A DNA stretch of 64,000 nt. Origin: Glutinoglossum americanum (Eukaryota; Ascomycota; Geoglossomycetes; Geoglossales; Geoglossaceae). This document shows positions 22,829-34,179 of this stretch, in pieces; position 1 is the first letter of the stretch, and every line of letters begins with the position of its first letter. The translations under genes were made by a program, and so were the position numbers. Where the stretch lies: positions 124,001-188,000 of the forward strand of contig JAGHQL010000011.1 of the NCBI GenBank assembly GCA_020080175.1, written 5' to 3'. The notes below the pieces were generated by a model. That model saw nothing but the letters and a program-made list of their open reading frames with translations. It was not told the DNA's origin and searched no databases.

Positions 22829-23547
22829 AATGCCATGTCAATCTGTGATAAATGGAGCAGGGTTTACGCAGTGCGATGATCGCAAGGGTGTTGAAGTGCG
22901 AGATTTCGGTGGGCAAGTCTTAATTAGCCTGCAATCGTTGTCTAGCAGGGGTTATGGCCGCGGTTCTTTCGTTAGTGATCTCATTTTCGAAAAGGGGCGC
23001 CCTCGGCGCCATGTCTATTGCTCTTGTTGCCACATGTGCTTTCCGTGAAAACTTCGAACCCCGTTCGAACGGCACACAAGGGCGTGGGCACCGAATTTGT
23101 CAATAATGCCGGATGGGAGGATTTGATTTCCTACAGTTTGTCTCAATATTCCCGTTACTCTTCGTGCGTGACTAGAAACACATTCCAGATTCCCCGATCC
23201 ATGAAACATGAAACATGTCATATTCGATTGACGTCTCACCTCTTTTCAGCTAATGTGCGCTCTGCTAGCTATGGTAAATTGTTGGAAATTCACATAGACT
23301 CCACTTTCCAAGAAGCCCACTTGAAGATCAGTGCTTGACTAAGAAAGGAAATATAACACTATATCTCATCCGCTATGTTAAAATATTCTGAATTCCTTTG
23401 ACGCTCTACAACCCCCCAAATCGCAAACGATATACCCGAAATGGCATTTCCCAGAAAAGGATACCTAAGCCCCAGCGCTGCATCGGTCGTTATCACGTAC
23501 ACACAGGAGGCAAAATCCGTGACGGAGCCGATTGCCCCGTAGCACAT
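22829..23547. other. Intergenic region between convergent genes
   Basis: 3' flanks of SUMO and of the 174-aa protein. A 62-codon minus-strand frame at 23359-23547 looks hydrophobic but has no known motif and lies where the 3' UTR of the next gene would be. Confidence 0.4.
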
Positions 23548-24143
23548 CTAGTCGCCCCACACAGCTGCTTTTGCACGCTGCATGGCCTCTTCCGCCCTCT
23601 TCCGCGCCTCTCTCTCTTGCTCCCGCTTCTTCCTCTCTCTCTCTCTTACGGCTTTCTCGTACTCTCTTCCCTCCTCCGTCTTTTTAGGTGCTCGTACACC
23701 TAAGGCTCCGGCTATCATCCTCCGGGCCACTGCATCCGTTTTCTCGGGCCGGATTCCGGGCCTCCGGGGGTTGCTATTACCATTCACATTTCTAGTTCCC
23801 TCGAGGCTCTCCGTAAGATAAGGACCGACGAACTCCTCTCTCCACGGATCTGAAGAGGTGAGTGAGACAGGGGTCGGCGGTGGAGCATCCGGTAAGCCGT
23901 GTGTCTTGGCTGCGGGGGATAAAGCATCCGTTTCCGTATCCTCGCCGGAGCTGAGGTCGTCTTCCCAAGAATCCACGACGCCTTCCTTCACCCCTGGTGA
24001 CCCGCTTTTGGACTTATCCTTTAGTGACAGCTTTCCCACCGCCGGTTCGAGACCTAAACAGAGCAGTCAGCCACACTCTCGGTGGAACTAACCAAACCAA
24101 AACCGAATCTGAGTAGTACAGTACCTTGCTGTGGTTTGGGCAT
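23548..24143 (-). CDS. Conserved fungal protein, 174 aa, function unknown
   Basis: Two exons (minus): 24143-24125 (19 nt, MPKPQQ plus one base) and 24053-23548, joined in phase at a TTTAG acceptor. Seen: VDSWEDDLSSGEDTET, a Pro-rich linker, the block RPEKTDAVARRMIAGALG, then a highly charged helix ending KAAVWGD. From memory this block and the charged C-terminal helix recur in small ascomycete proteins of unknown role. There are no membrane segments and no catalytic motif. The helical, basic end suggests binding to a protein or nucleic acid, which is inference. Confidence 0.75.
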
Positions 24144-25389
24144 TACCGACGTCTTCCGAACCGCGTGTGTACAGTACACAAGCTGAGGAGGTGCTCAGAG
24201 GGAAGGAACCGGAAAGCTCGGAGACTACGGAAGGGAGTAAATAAGAGCATGCAGGGAGGTATGCTCAGCACAAAGCCTCATCTGCCGTTGCCTTTGGGAT
24301 ATTGTTACGTCAGCATGGGAAAATTGTATCCGGTGGAGCAAGTAGATAAAATGAATACCACATACCTTATTCAGTCGGATGACCTTGGTGGGGATGGGCC
24401 GTGGGTTCCTTTGGTCCCGCTGACATGCGCTTTGACAGCACAAGGCAGCAAGTCAAGGTTGGCTGTGTGTACTGTATATGCTAAGTACAAGTACACCATG
24501 GCTCGCCAAAGAATGCCGAATGGCGACTAAGGATACCGTATTGCGCTACATTACTACATTGCAGAGCGATGACCTAGACTAGACTAATTTAAGCGTGCCT
24601 ACCCCACGTGACAATCAAGGACAAACATCTCCAGTGGACGCTAGCCGCAGGCCCATACCCGCCTTACTGATGAATCCCGACTCATAATTCTGGGGAGATA
24701 GAGTATATATAGCGTATGAACTTTTGATTAACTGTGTGCTACACGTGAAGGTATGACATCCTTCTCCGGGCGTCCAAAATCCCGCCCCCACGATGCGCCG
24801 TTAGTGGCGTATTTACATCCAGGTTCATGGAAGCGTAAATGGTGGAAATTTCTTTGTTTCCCCTCCTTGGTCTGAAATTCAAGATAGAACTGTAGGGGGG
24901 AAGAGAGTAGGTTGGAGTTGGGATGATACAATGAAGCTATGCTGTAAAGGGGTTAGGGGCTAAGGCACACCGCGGACGTCAATAAATTCGCACCATTACT
25001 ACTTAGGCTCTAAGAGTCCAGACTTTGCCAAAGTTGACCTTCTGTTTACAATCTCATCTAGCAACACTGTAAGCTTAGACCAAATTTGGTGAGCCCACCT
25101 ACGATATCATCCCTATTGCTAGGGCATCGCATATAAGTGCTCTAAAATTCTGAATGTTCTAGCGGAATGAATGTCGTTCCGCCAATTGTCTGCCAACCTA
25201 CTACTGGTTTATTCTTGGCCCTCGAGCTCTCAGCCCCCTATGATATGTTTTCCCGTCGGCACATGTGATGGCCATAGGGTCTGAAAAATTGAGGATGGTC
25301 TCAGTAGTATTCCCTTTTTTAATTGATAAATATATATACACAAACGCTCAATACTCCCACAGTGTTGAACTCACCCCTCCATGTGTCAC
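24144..25389. other. 1.2-kb interval without a supported gene
   Basis: Upstream of the 174-aa protein gene and downstream of GCV1. Frames of 60-130 codons occur on both strands, without motifs or consistent splice sites. Confidence 0.4.
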
Positions 25390-26837
25390 CTAGGAAGGTT
25401 TCCAGTAATTAGAGGGAACAAACGGCATCTTGGTAACCGTCGCACTCCTCTTCTTGCCCCTCACAACAACCTCGGCTTTCGTCCCAGCCTTATGAAGCCC
25501 ATTCTTGATGTAACCCATAGCAATGTTCTGCTTAAGAGTCGGCGACGGACACCCCGACGTGATCTTCCCGGTGACATTCCCCTCCAAATCTACAATCTCA
25601 GCGCCCTCTCGTGCGGGTGCGCCGTCTATGATAAAGCCTACTCGTCGCCGGCCGACCCCACTCCCTCCCTCTTTGATGGGCTTGAGCTGTCGGAGGATAA
25701 CCTGGTCTCCGAAGAATCCGCCATCTATCCTCCTATCTTTGCCGATCGTCCAGCTTAATCCGGCTTCGACCGGTGTGGTGGTGTCATCCAAGTCATGTCC
25801 ATATAGACACATCCCGGCTTCGAGCCTTAAACTATCTCTTGCGCCGAGACCAGCCAACCTTAGTTTTTCGGGTCCCGCAGAATGGAGCAAAGATTCTGTG
25901 ACCGAGACTGAAATATCGGGTGGCAGAGATATCTCGAAGCCGTCTTCGCCGGTGTACCCACCCCTGGATATCAAAATTGGCGCCGAAGGTTCCCCAGTGG
26001 GGAGTCGGAGTTGTGCGAATTTTGATTGGCCAAAATACAAACCTTTCAGATTTATATCTAGCGGGTCAACAAGAATACCTTCCAATATGCTCGCGCTGAG
26101 AGGACCTTGTAACGCGATGAGGCCCCAGTTCTCCAGTACCTCCCAGCTGACTGCTTCTCCTCCGGCTTCATGCCACTGCTTGATATGTTTGTTGAGATAA
26201 GTTAGGTCTTTGTCTCGACATCCAGCGTTTGTGACCAAGTAGAAAAATTGCTGGCCGAGACGAGTGACAATGGTATCGTCTAAAATACCCCCAGTTTGTG
26301 GGTGTAAAAATACAGATAGTGTCGAGTGGTGGGGTTGGAGTGTCACGATTGAGGCTGGCGTAAGTCGTAGAAGGAGACCGGCAGCACCGGGGCCGAACAA
26401 TCTATGCTGAACCCTTTCCTGAGATTTAGTCAATGAAAGCGGAGAAGACTATATGAACCAACGATGAGGCTAACTGACATGTGTGATACATCAAAGAGGC
26501 TAGCCTTTTGCCTCGTCCAATTGTGGCTTTCACCAAGGCCTAAATCACCATATTGCAGCGGCATCGAGTACCCCGCAAACGACACCATCTTTGCGGAATG
26601 TGAAACGTGAACATTGTAGAGCGGTGTTTGGCGGAGCCGTGTACCTGCCTCAGATGAAGTCGAAGCATATCTGCGTAAACCGACCTCCTTTGGCCCCACA
26701 ATTGGTAATCTTGTGGTGGTCCGAGCATGTAACCATGGTGTTCCTCCGGAGACCCGAAACCGCCATGACACTACAGCCGCAGGCTCCGCATGGAGGAGAC
26801 TATTATAAATAAACCTAGCAGCCTTAAGCTCTTCCAT
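25390..26837 (-). CDS. GCV1: Mitochondrial glycine cleavage T-protein (aminomethyltransferase)
   Basis: Two exons (minus): 26837-26475 and 26418-25390; 463 aa. The T-protein of the glycine decarboxylase complex transfers the methylene group from the aminomethyl-lipoyl H-protein to tetrahydrofolate, releasing ammonia. Seen: a ~75-aa N-terminal extension rich in Arg and Ser, typical of mitochondrial import; then LYNVHVSHSAKMVSFAGYSMP, KASLFDVSHMS across the intron, the folate-fold blocks SRGGYTGEDGFEI and LGARDSLRLEAGMCLYGHD, and the C-terminal domain with VRGKKRSATVTKMPFVP. Length and motif order fit the family. HEM25, the mitochondrial glycine carrier, lies 36 kb away, probably by chance. Confidence 0.95.
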
Positions 26838-27297
26838 GTAGAAATGAAAAATCTTTTATTTGTGAAGAACTATAGTTTGCGTTGTGGCGGTGAGAGTGAT
26901 GTAGCCGGGTAGTGATGTTACGAATAACCATTATCGCTTGGCATTTTATTTTCTCTATGTCCTCGGGTGTTTGTTTACGAACTGTATACAAAAGCAAGAA
27001 AAGCTGCTCCCATGTCGATATCAGGCAATTCAGCGAAGTTCACACCCCAGCCCCGCTCCCCTCTATTAACTATGCGAGATCGTGCATCCCGCAATTGACA
27101 TGGGTTTGTCAAGTGGGGAAACAACCCTGGGAACCCCCCCCCCCCACCAACGTATGTGCATGAAGTTCTTATAACTACAATAGTTTTGGTGAGACAAATG
27201 AAGAAAACGCCTCCGCTATGCTCAACCGTGGCATAACGAAGCATACTTTCCGTTCCCCCTCCCACCAATTTCATACTTCCAGGAGTAGGTTGGACTA
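26838..27297. other. Intergenic region
   Basis: Upstream of GCV1 and downstream of the 448-aa gene. Contains a C run of about 14 bases near 27138. Nothing else seen. Confidence 0.4.
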
Positions 27298-28644
27298 TCA
27301 GGTTCTAGTCTTCGTTATCTTCCGCGTTCCCCTGGAGTTGGTCCGGCGCCTCACTACACGGGCCTTACTCCCATGGTTACGCTTCATCTTCCTTGTCTGT
27401 TGCCTGCCGACCACATCTTTGAAACGACAATCTCCTTCGTCCTCTGTAATAGCCTCTTCATGATCGGCCAAGGAAAGCTGTTCGACCTGCAAATCACCGA
27501 CTAGGTGGCGAACAGTAACTTGGTTTCCTCCCAAAGCCAAACCTGCTTTGTGTTGTTGCCGCTGGAGCTGTAAATCATCGACTAGATGGCGAGCCACACC
27601 CCGACTTTCCCTCAACACCAATTTTGCACCGTGCTGTTGCTGGACCGTCGAATGAGTTGCAACCGGTAAAGCACCATTTGAGAGCAGTAAAGGGGTTGTT
27701 GTTGCTGTTGTCGGGGACTGATGTATCTCCTTTGAGGATTCCCAAGAACTGGTGATGCCGCTAGAGCGTATTCGGTCATCTGCATTTGCATCAGGGCATG
27801 AACAATCGTCGCCTACATGAGGGCTAGTGGCTCCCTGATTCCCCAAGTCACTCCTCCATGAACTCTCCTGCGTTTGGTTTCCCAAGGTTCCGGATGTGGT
27901 TGCGCTGCTTGATGCCGACACAAAACCTCTTACAATGATGCTGCCGTTATCGGATACCACTGGTTGCCCATAATTGCTTGAAGTAGCAGATGCATCGCTA
28001 TCTTTCCTATCCTGGAATGGATGGATAGGAGGACCACGCAAGAAAAACCCGTCTTGTACCAGCGGGGACATGGCTCGCAATTCCCTGGCCAGACTCTGCT
28101 GGAACCACTCATCGGTTGCTGTCTTTGAGCGCCGAAATCTCCCAACTCCGATCATCTCTGGCAGTTTCGGTACTGAATAAAGCAGGGGCGCACCAGACAC
28201 AAAGCTACTGTCAGATCCGTTGTGATTTGACGGGGTCGATGATTGCATAATATTATTATTTGGAGAGGGAGTCTCCGGTGGGTACCAATTGGCGTATTCT
28301 TCATCCGGAAGCAAGCCATCAAGGGAGATGTATGACCTATCTTCGCGTCGAAATCGCGGGCGTCGTGCTGGCTCTGGAATGTATGATTTACTTCGAGGGG
28401 GTAAAGGAGGCCTGACAAAAGGGAAAGTCTCTGCTGATGCCGGTATCGCCGTTGATGGCGTGGATTGATGGCGAGTAGGTGTCGATTTTGGTTGTGCGGG
28501 TTTAACACTCGGCTCATCAATGCTTGACACAGGAGTTGAGGAGATGATCTGGTTGAACTGCTTTTCGATGAGGCGCTGGTGAAGGCGGTCGGAAGCACTC
28601 TTCCCGGCGCACTTCTCGAGGAGATTGTCGAAGAAGCCTTCCAT
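27298..28644 (-). CDS. Unknown protein, 448 aa, single exon
   Basis: One uninterrupted frame. I do not recognise the family. Seen: an N-terminal helix (MEGFFDNLLEKCAGKS, RLHQRLIEKQFNQII), a long Ser/Pro/Thr-rich disordered middle, and the aromatic/acidic patch SYISLDGLLPDEEYANWYPPE. Near the end are two related segments of about 27 aa in tandem, containing RHLVDDLQLQ and RHLVGDLQVEQ. The C-terminus is very basic (KMKRNHGSKARVVRRRTNSR), which suggests nuclear location or nucleic-acid binding (inference). Long frame, ATG start and good codon use support a real gene. It is divergent from MET14 across 1.3 kb. Confidence 0.7.
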   Translation of the reverse strand: MEGFFDNLLEKCAGKSASDRLHQRLIEKQFNQIISSTPVSSIDEPSVKPAQPKSTPTRHQSTPSTAIPASAETFPFVRPPLPPRSKSYIPEPARRPRFRREDRSYISLDGLLPDEEYANWYPPETPSPNNNIMQSSTPSNHNGSDSSFVSGAPLLYSVPKLPEMIGVGRFRRSKTATDEWFQQSLARELRAMSPLVQDGFFLRGPPIHPFQDRKDSDASATSSNYGQPVVSDNGSIIVRGFVSASSSATTSGTLGNQTQESSWRSDLGNQGATSPHVGDDCSCPDANADDRIRSSGITSSWESSKEIHQSPTTATTTPLLLSNGALPVATHSTVQQQHGAKLVLRESRGVARHLVDDLQLQRQQHKAGLALGGNQVTVRHLVGDLQVEQLSLADHEEAITEDEGDCRFKDVVGRQQTRKMKRNHGSKARVVRRRTNSRGTRKITKTRT

Positions 28645-29968
28645 CTTTGCAATGCGCGTAAAGTGTGCGGAAGGTGAAAGAGATAGGACGAAGAGCGCGC
28701 TTTGAGTGCGCAGAAAATGCGGTGGCTGGAGCTAGTCACGAAGATGTATCGGCTTGCGCTCGCGACAAGAAATAGGGATTACCAAAAAGAGGAGGAACCT
28801 CTGAGCGAGCCCTCGCCCGAAATGGGAGATTAGGGCTAGAAAGTGAAAAGAAGAGTTCGAGGATTGACCGCCCTAGGCCCAGGCTCCACAAAAATTCGGC
28901 TGCCTGCAGGGTGTTCCTCTGCACGAGGCCGTACCTCTCGGAGCCTTTGGTGGTTTTATCCTCTTTCTCTTCCGTTATTTCGGACGAATTTTCTCTTTTT
29001 CTGATTGACCAAGAACAGTTTCAGAAGGCTCACATGTAGGATGAGCGTAGAGCTGGGACACGAACATTAGGAGAACAAAAAGGTTTCTTCCCTAATAAGG
29101 AAGCAGCCAAACTCCGTCGCACAAACTCCATTCTAAGCTGAAAATTTACAGAGAGAGTAAGTTCAAACAAAGTCCAGGTTTGGTCCACATGCAGAGATGA
29201 AGTGGCGAGCGAGGATGAAACTCGGCAGACAATGGATGATAGAAGATCCAGGAGTAATTGCCCATCTGGATTGATTCAGTAGCTGCACTTCGGGTTCTAC
29301 GAGTAGAGTACAGAGCCGTATCAAGCGTTTCGGCGAGAGGCACACCGCCTGACTGGCTGTCGATTGCAAGCATCTTCCAACTCATTGCACTGTGTGGCCA
29401 CACCCAGTTCCATGCGCTCACGCAAGACATCCTCTTGGGAATTATGGCAGACAAGCAGAGCAAGCCATCGCTGCCATACATGCGCAAGTACACATGTATG
29501 TAGATGCGGGTGTGGATGCGGGCGTGTATGTAATGTATATGTATATGTGTATACTAGACAGGAGTTGCATCAACTGGCAGGTGGCAGGTGACAACTGGCA
29601 CGTTAGGGTGTTGCGAGGTTGGCAAAGAGAAAGGGTGATGGGATGAGGGTTGAGAATGGAGTTTTGTGGGTCCCCGCGCCAGGCGAGATCGGGCAAGTTT
29701 CGAGAAGTTACGGGATTTGTCTGCCGGCATAACTACCGGCTGTAACTATGCAACAGAGAGTGTGTTGCCCCGATGCGACCCGCAATGGCGCTATTGCACA
29801 TGCTGCCGCTCTCCTACATATTTTCCACCAGTTAGAAGTACATGAAGGTGGCATATTACTGCACCTAACTGCGCTTACTGCACCTCGATTTTCTCCTGTA
29901 TTGTTGTACAAGTACTTTCATACCTTTTCGCTTGCCTGCTCAGACAGAAGAAAGCTGCTTGGAAAGTT
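28645..29968. other. Divergent intergenic region, 1.3 kb
   Basis: Lies between the starts of the 448-aa gene and MET14. It contains a GT/AT-rich microsatellite-like stretch at about 29500-29560. Overlapping short frames on both strands are low complexity, and I call no gene. Confidence 0.4.
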
Positions 29969-30742
29969 ATGGCGACGTGCGTAATGCTTCGCACCGAATC
30001 TGTCTAAAAAAGTCCATTACTTTACTAACCCCAATGTCACAGAAACATAACGTGGCATCCCTCGTTATCCCGGCACGAACGCAACGCTCTTCGCAAGCAG
30101 AGGGGTTACACCATTTGGTTCACGGGCCTCTCTGCCTCCGGAAAATCTACAATTGCTACGGCGTTGGAGCAACACCTTCTCCACCTTGGACTCGCTGCCT
30201 ATAGACTTGACGGAGACAATGTTAGGTTTGGGTTGAACAAGGATTTGGGGTTTTCGGAGAAAGACAGGAATGAAAATATCCGGAGAATCGCCGAAGTTCG
30301 TGTGGCCCCACCAGACGTCCCTTATGTTGTATGCAACAACCACCTAAACCATAGCATGCAGGTGGCCAAACTCTTCGCAGATTCCTCAACCATAGCTCTC
30401 ACTTCCTTTATCTCTCCGTATCGGGCGGACAGGAAAGTTGCCCGTGACCTCCATATCTCTGCCAGTCAAGGCGATAGCGACGACTCTATTCCCTTTGTCG
30501 AAGTCTATGTAGAAGTGCCTGTGGAAGTTGCCGAGCAACGCGATCCCAAAGGCCTATACAAAAAGGCTAGGGCTGGTGTGATCAAAGAATTCACAGGAAT
30601 AACGGCCCCCTATGAGGAGCCCGAGAGCCCCGAAGTCAGACTTCGAACCGACCAGCTGAGCGTTGAAGAGTCGGTCGCGAAGATTGTAGAGTATCTGGAG
30701 TCACAGGGATTGCTGGAGCGCGGCGCCGAAGAGAAAGCATGA
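29969..30742 (+). CDS. MET14: Adenylyl-sulfate (APS) kinase
   Basis: Three exons: 29969-29976 (8 nt, ATGGCGAC), 30043-30295, 30362-30742; 213 aa. It phosphorylates APS to PAPS with ATP, the second step of sulfate assimilation. The tiny first exon is required to give the family N-terminus [17 protein letters not shown]. Seen: the P-loop GLSASGKST at residues 31-39; [28 protein letters not shown], the APS-binding region; FISPYRADR; and [12 protein letters not shown] with FTGITAPYE. Both introns are GT-AG and in phase; the second has donor GTTCGT and acceptor GCAG. The gene is convergent with VMA5. Confidence 0.95.
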
Positions 30743-30936
30743 GAGGTTGCGAACCCAAGATCCTCAGACTATCGGCACCAAAGCCTCCAGATCGTCAATC
30801 AATACAATCATAGCTCAATTGGTCGTACTTGGGGATAGCTATGCCATTATGGGTACCTACAATGCTAGCTTGCCTGTAGAGTACCAAAGAACATTGCCGG
30901 GCACATAAGCCGAATTGCAAGTCTCGCCGTCGAGGT

Positions 30937-32443
30937 CTAGTTGATCTCAAATTCGTAGTAAACATATGCCGTGTACTCGCCACCCTCGCCGCCAATCCCC
31001 GCCGCAGCAATATCAGATGATAGAGACGAATCGTCCTTTGTTTTGATCCTACCCTTTTTATCTCGTCCAAAGGCATTGCCTCCAAGATAAGAATAGGCCG
31101 TATCAAGGGCGAATTTCGCTTTCTTCGCGAGTTTTGGAGTTGACTAAGAGCACGGCGAATGGTGAGCGCAACCTTAGTGTCAGAGATCTGGGTAAGAGCA
31201 TAATGGTTTGGACAGCATGAGTCAGTAAAATTAACGCTACAAAAGAAACTCACAGTGACAAGGCCACTAACAAACTCAAGTGGCAGCCCATAACGCAAAA
31301 CCGTCTCTACAAAGACCCGGAGAGCCATTACGTGCACCCATATCATGATACTCTCGCCCCATGCCGTCCGGAACAGCCTCAGAGCCTCCCCCCAAAGCTT
31401 CTTCTCATCGCGGCTCACTCTGTCTACTTCTTTTTGCTCCTCCTCCTTTCCTCCTTCTACGTACTTGTAGTCTCTAGGTGTCCATTTCTTTTCTCGGCAT
31501 TTGTGAATGAACTCCTGGCTGTGCTTTTTAAAAATTGTCACCGCAAAGAGGGTATACTCTTCATCGGATGTGACTCGGGTTCCAGAGCGGGGGACAACCA
31601 TTGGAGCTAGGGTTTCGTATGATTTCAAGAATTCCTTATTCATTTGAGTTGGGACGGCTATCAGAAGTGTTTCGAGGTATTCCGAGTCCTGAATAAGGTG
31701 AGAAGGGTCGACCAACGACGTAAGAGACCGCGTAGACAAATTGCCACTGTGGGTTGAACATTAGACGCTGAATAGAGACTGGAGAAGGACGGGACCTAGG
31801 AAGGAGAGAGAGCGCGACGAACGTTTGTTTCCGCTGAAGCGCGGTCAGGCTTGTCCTGACCTGCGTATATTGGGTGTGTTTGCCTTTCACGTCATTATCG
31901 ATAGAGACGATCTCCTATGCGTAAACGACAAATCAGCTAGAAGCCCTTCAAGAGAGGGATGTACGACGTTGCGATAAACCCAGGCGTCTACGTGCCTTTT
32001 GGAGAATATCAATCAGCTCCGCAAGAGGTTTGTCAGCTCGGTATTTGACTTTGTTCCACGAGAAATTCTTCAGGTATTGATCAACCGGTCCTGTTTATAG
32101 CGTTATTAGCCGGCTACCTCATTAGAATATCGATTCACTCACTGTCGTTGACCGTTTTTTGCTGCGAAATCCTATCCTCATCACCATCTAGGATGTTCTT
32201 CAGAGAATCCGCAACTTTGCTCACTACGCCCTCACATGCAGAATCGAGCTTCGCCAGTTCATCTGCCTGCTGGACCAAAGCATCAAGAGTTCCAATCTTG
32301 AACTCTGGGATACGGAAAGGATAAACCGTCCCATAATCCTTTGATATGGTCGTGCGGAGAGCTACAAGAGCCTCCTCGTGATCATTCGAGGAGGATATCG
32401 AAGTCGGCAGCGATACAAGGAGGTACTTGACGGAATTTGACAT
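30937..32443 (-). CDS. VMA5: V-type H+-ATPase subunit C
   Basis: Five exons (minus): 32443-32143, 32090-31996, 31914-31823, 31746-31254, 31143-30937; 395 aa, close to yeast Vma5. Subunit C is the part of the V1 sector that links the stator to Vo and is released when the pump disassembles. Seen: KYLLVSLPTSISSS at the start; VDQYLKNFSWNKVKYRADKPLAEL; IVSIDNDVKGKHTQY; STRSLTSLVDPSHLIQDSEYL; LRVFVETVLRYGLPLEFVS; and the end EYTAYVYYEFEIN. The intron after exon 2 starts GCACGT and ends GCATAG, so it is a GC-AG intron; no GT donor gives the required phase. Confidence 0.94.
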
Positions 32444-32702
32444 TCTGCCAGATAAAGACTAGCTGTAGGGGCTCAGTGTACAGGAAGCATAGCAGACAGT
32501 TGTGCAATGCAACCCCATGTTGGGCATTAGGCCTACTTGGTTCGCACGTGATTTTTCCTCTTGGAGAGCTTTTATTGGACCAAGGACTATGTACGAGAGT
32601 ATACTAACGGGGGGTTCTAAGGGGTTTCTACAACTCTAATGCCAACCACTATGCATATTAAATCCACTTATAAATGAAGACCCAAGAAGCCACCAGCGAA
32701 AT

Positions 32703-33685
32703 CTACTGAGTCTGTTGCGATAGTTTGGAGAGGAGCTAGACGTAACAGATTAGTGAGGCATTCAATAAGTATCAAGTATCATTTATTCGTGTCATGATAA
32801 GAGGACGTACCCAGGCCTGTCTTGGCTCTATAAATAGAGCTGAGGCTTCCACGAGCACGACAGGCTCTTCATCACCTTTTGGAAGTGTCTCAATATGACC
32901 CTCCACCCAAGCTTTCCGTCCCTCAACTTTCACAGTTTTTGCCCTCAGAGCAACGAATGATCCGGCAGGAGTAGGCTTTCGATATGTGATGTTCAAATTC
33001 GCAGTCACGCCAGCCTTGTTTGGTAATGCTGGGAAACAGCATCTCGCCAAACCCTCGTCCAACATTGTTGCAAGTAAACCACCGTGGATCACGCCTGGAT
33101 GACCGCAGAGGTCTGGCCCAAGGTATGAAAGTGCCACGAAGCTCTTCCCCCCTTTCTCGCTCCATGTGATTGGTGGGACAGCAATCTTCCCAGGCCCGGC
33201 AAGGACACCAGCTGTGAGATTGTGCGCTCTAAACACTTTAGAGAGCTTTAACGTCGGTCTGGACTCCGTGAAGTCAGGGTTGGCCCGTAATGTAAGTGCA
33301 ACTGGATGCTCGTTGATATATTGCTCGATCTCTAGGGACGTCTCGTCGGCTGGCTGGGATATCCCAAATACCATTTCGTCATCCTGATTCGCTTTTACGA
33401 CCGCCATCGCGAAGCCAGCACCGGTGAAAAATAGGGAGAGTGCGCTAAAGGAGAGGACCCGCAAGAATATGGATCTACGTGGCGCCGGCGAAACTAAATG
33501 TAATCGATCCTCATTGTTAGCGAAAGCAGCTTCAACTCGGTGGATGAGGAATAAGCGCCGAACAACCTCTGGAGAGTCTACCAACCTGCGATAGATGAAT
33601 ATAATCTCCGGTGAAACTTTATAGGATCTGAACTACGAAGAGAAACCCCCCGTGGACCTAACAGGACGCTTCTTAAGAGAGGCAT
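32703..33685 (-). CDS. Mitochondrial-type thioesterase (hotdog fold, 4HBT family)
   Basis: Exons (minus): 33685-33658, 33577-32811, 32735-32703; 275 aa. Seen: a basic N-terminal segment, one membrane helix at about residues 50-68 (VLSFSALSLFFTGAGFAMA), and a hotdog domain with HPGVIHGGLLATMLDEGLAR, where HGG (about 174-176) and Asp are the usual active-site elements of acyl-CoA thioesterases. The layout matches fungal Fmp10-like mitochondrial proteins whose substrate is not established. Exon 1 (28 nt, MPLLRSVLL) is set by phase. The last exon (LLSKLSQQTQ) is less certain; without splicing the frame stops at 32772. Confidence 0.82.
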
Positions 33686-34179
33686 GGCGACGGGGTTTCC
33701 GTTGGATGCGGTATACTATAGCATTACCAATTCAACGCGCGCGGAAGGGTGTTGTAAAAACCATACCCAATCAAGAAACTCCCAAAATTGAATGTTGTAC
33801 CTCGGCATCTAGAATAAGAGCAGCCACTTGCTCAGCCACAGCATCATCAGTGCAGCAACGTTCGAAACTACTGCATGTACATGTATTATGAGTCCAAGCC
33901 ATGTTGTTTTGCTGCTTAGGAACGGATGTGGGCAATTTGCCGTCATTTGTGCATGACGTCATGTCGGGTTTTGTTCCCTGTAATCATCATCAGGCGAAAA
34001 AAGTGGTATGACTATGGCCACCCAAACTAGTAGCCCCTCCTTGGGGTGTTAGAATACTGCTATCAAGTTCAAATTCAACTCAATTCAGTTCAGTCCAGCT
34101 CCTGGATACTACAACCTGAGAATTCTCTGCTGGAAACCACGAAATATACGCTGCATCCCTTTTCTTCCTCAAAGTAAAT
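33686..34179. promoter_or_regulatory. Divergent upstream region
   Basis: About 490 bp between the starts of the thioesterase gene (minus) and the 145-aa gene (plus). It holds TGACGTCA at about 33954-33961, a palindromic CRE/ATF-type site. The link to either gene is inference. Confidence 0.45.

Noticed and set aside
30795-30936. Continuation of the VMA5 frame past its true end
   Set aside because: The unspliced frame runs on, but the family C-terminus EYTAYVYYEFEIN in the spliced frame ends at 30937.
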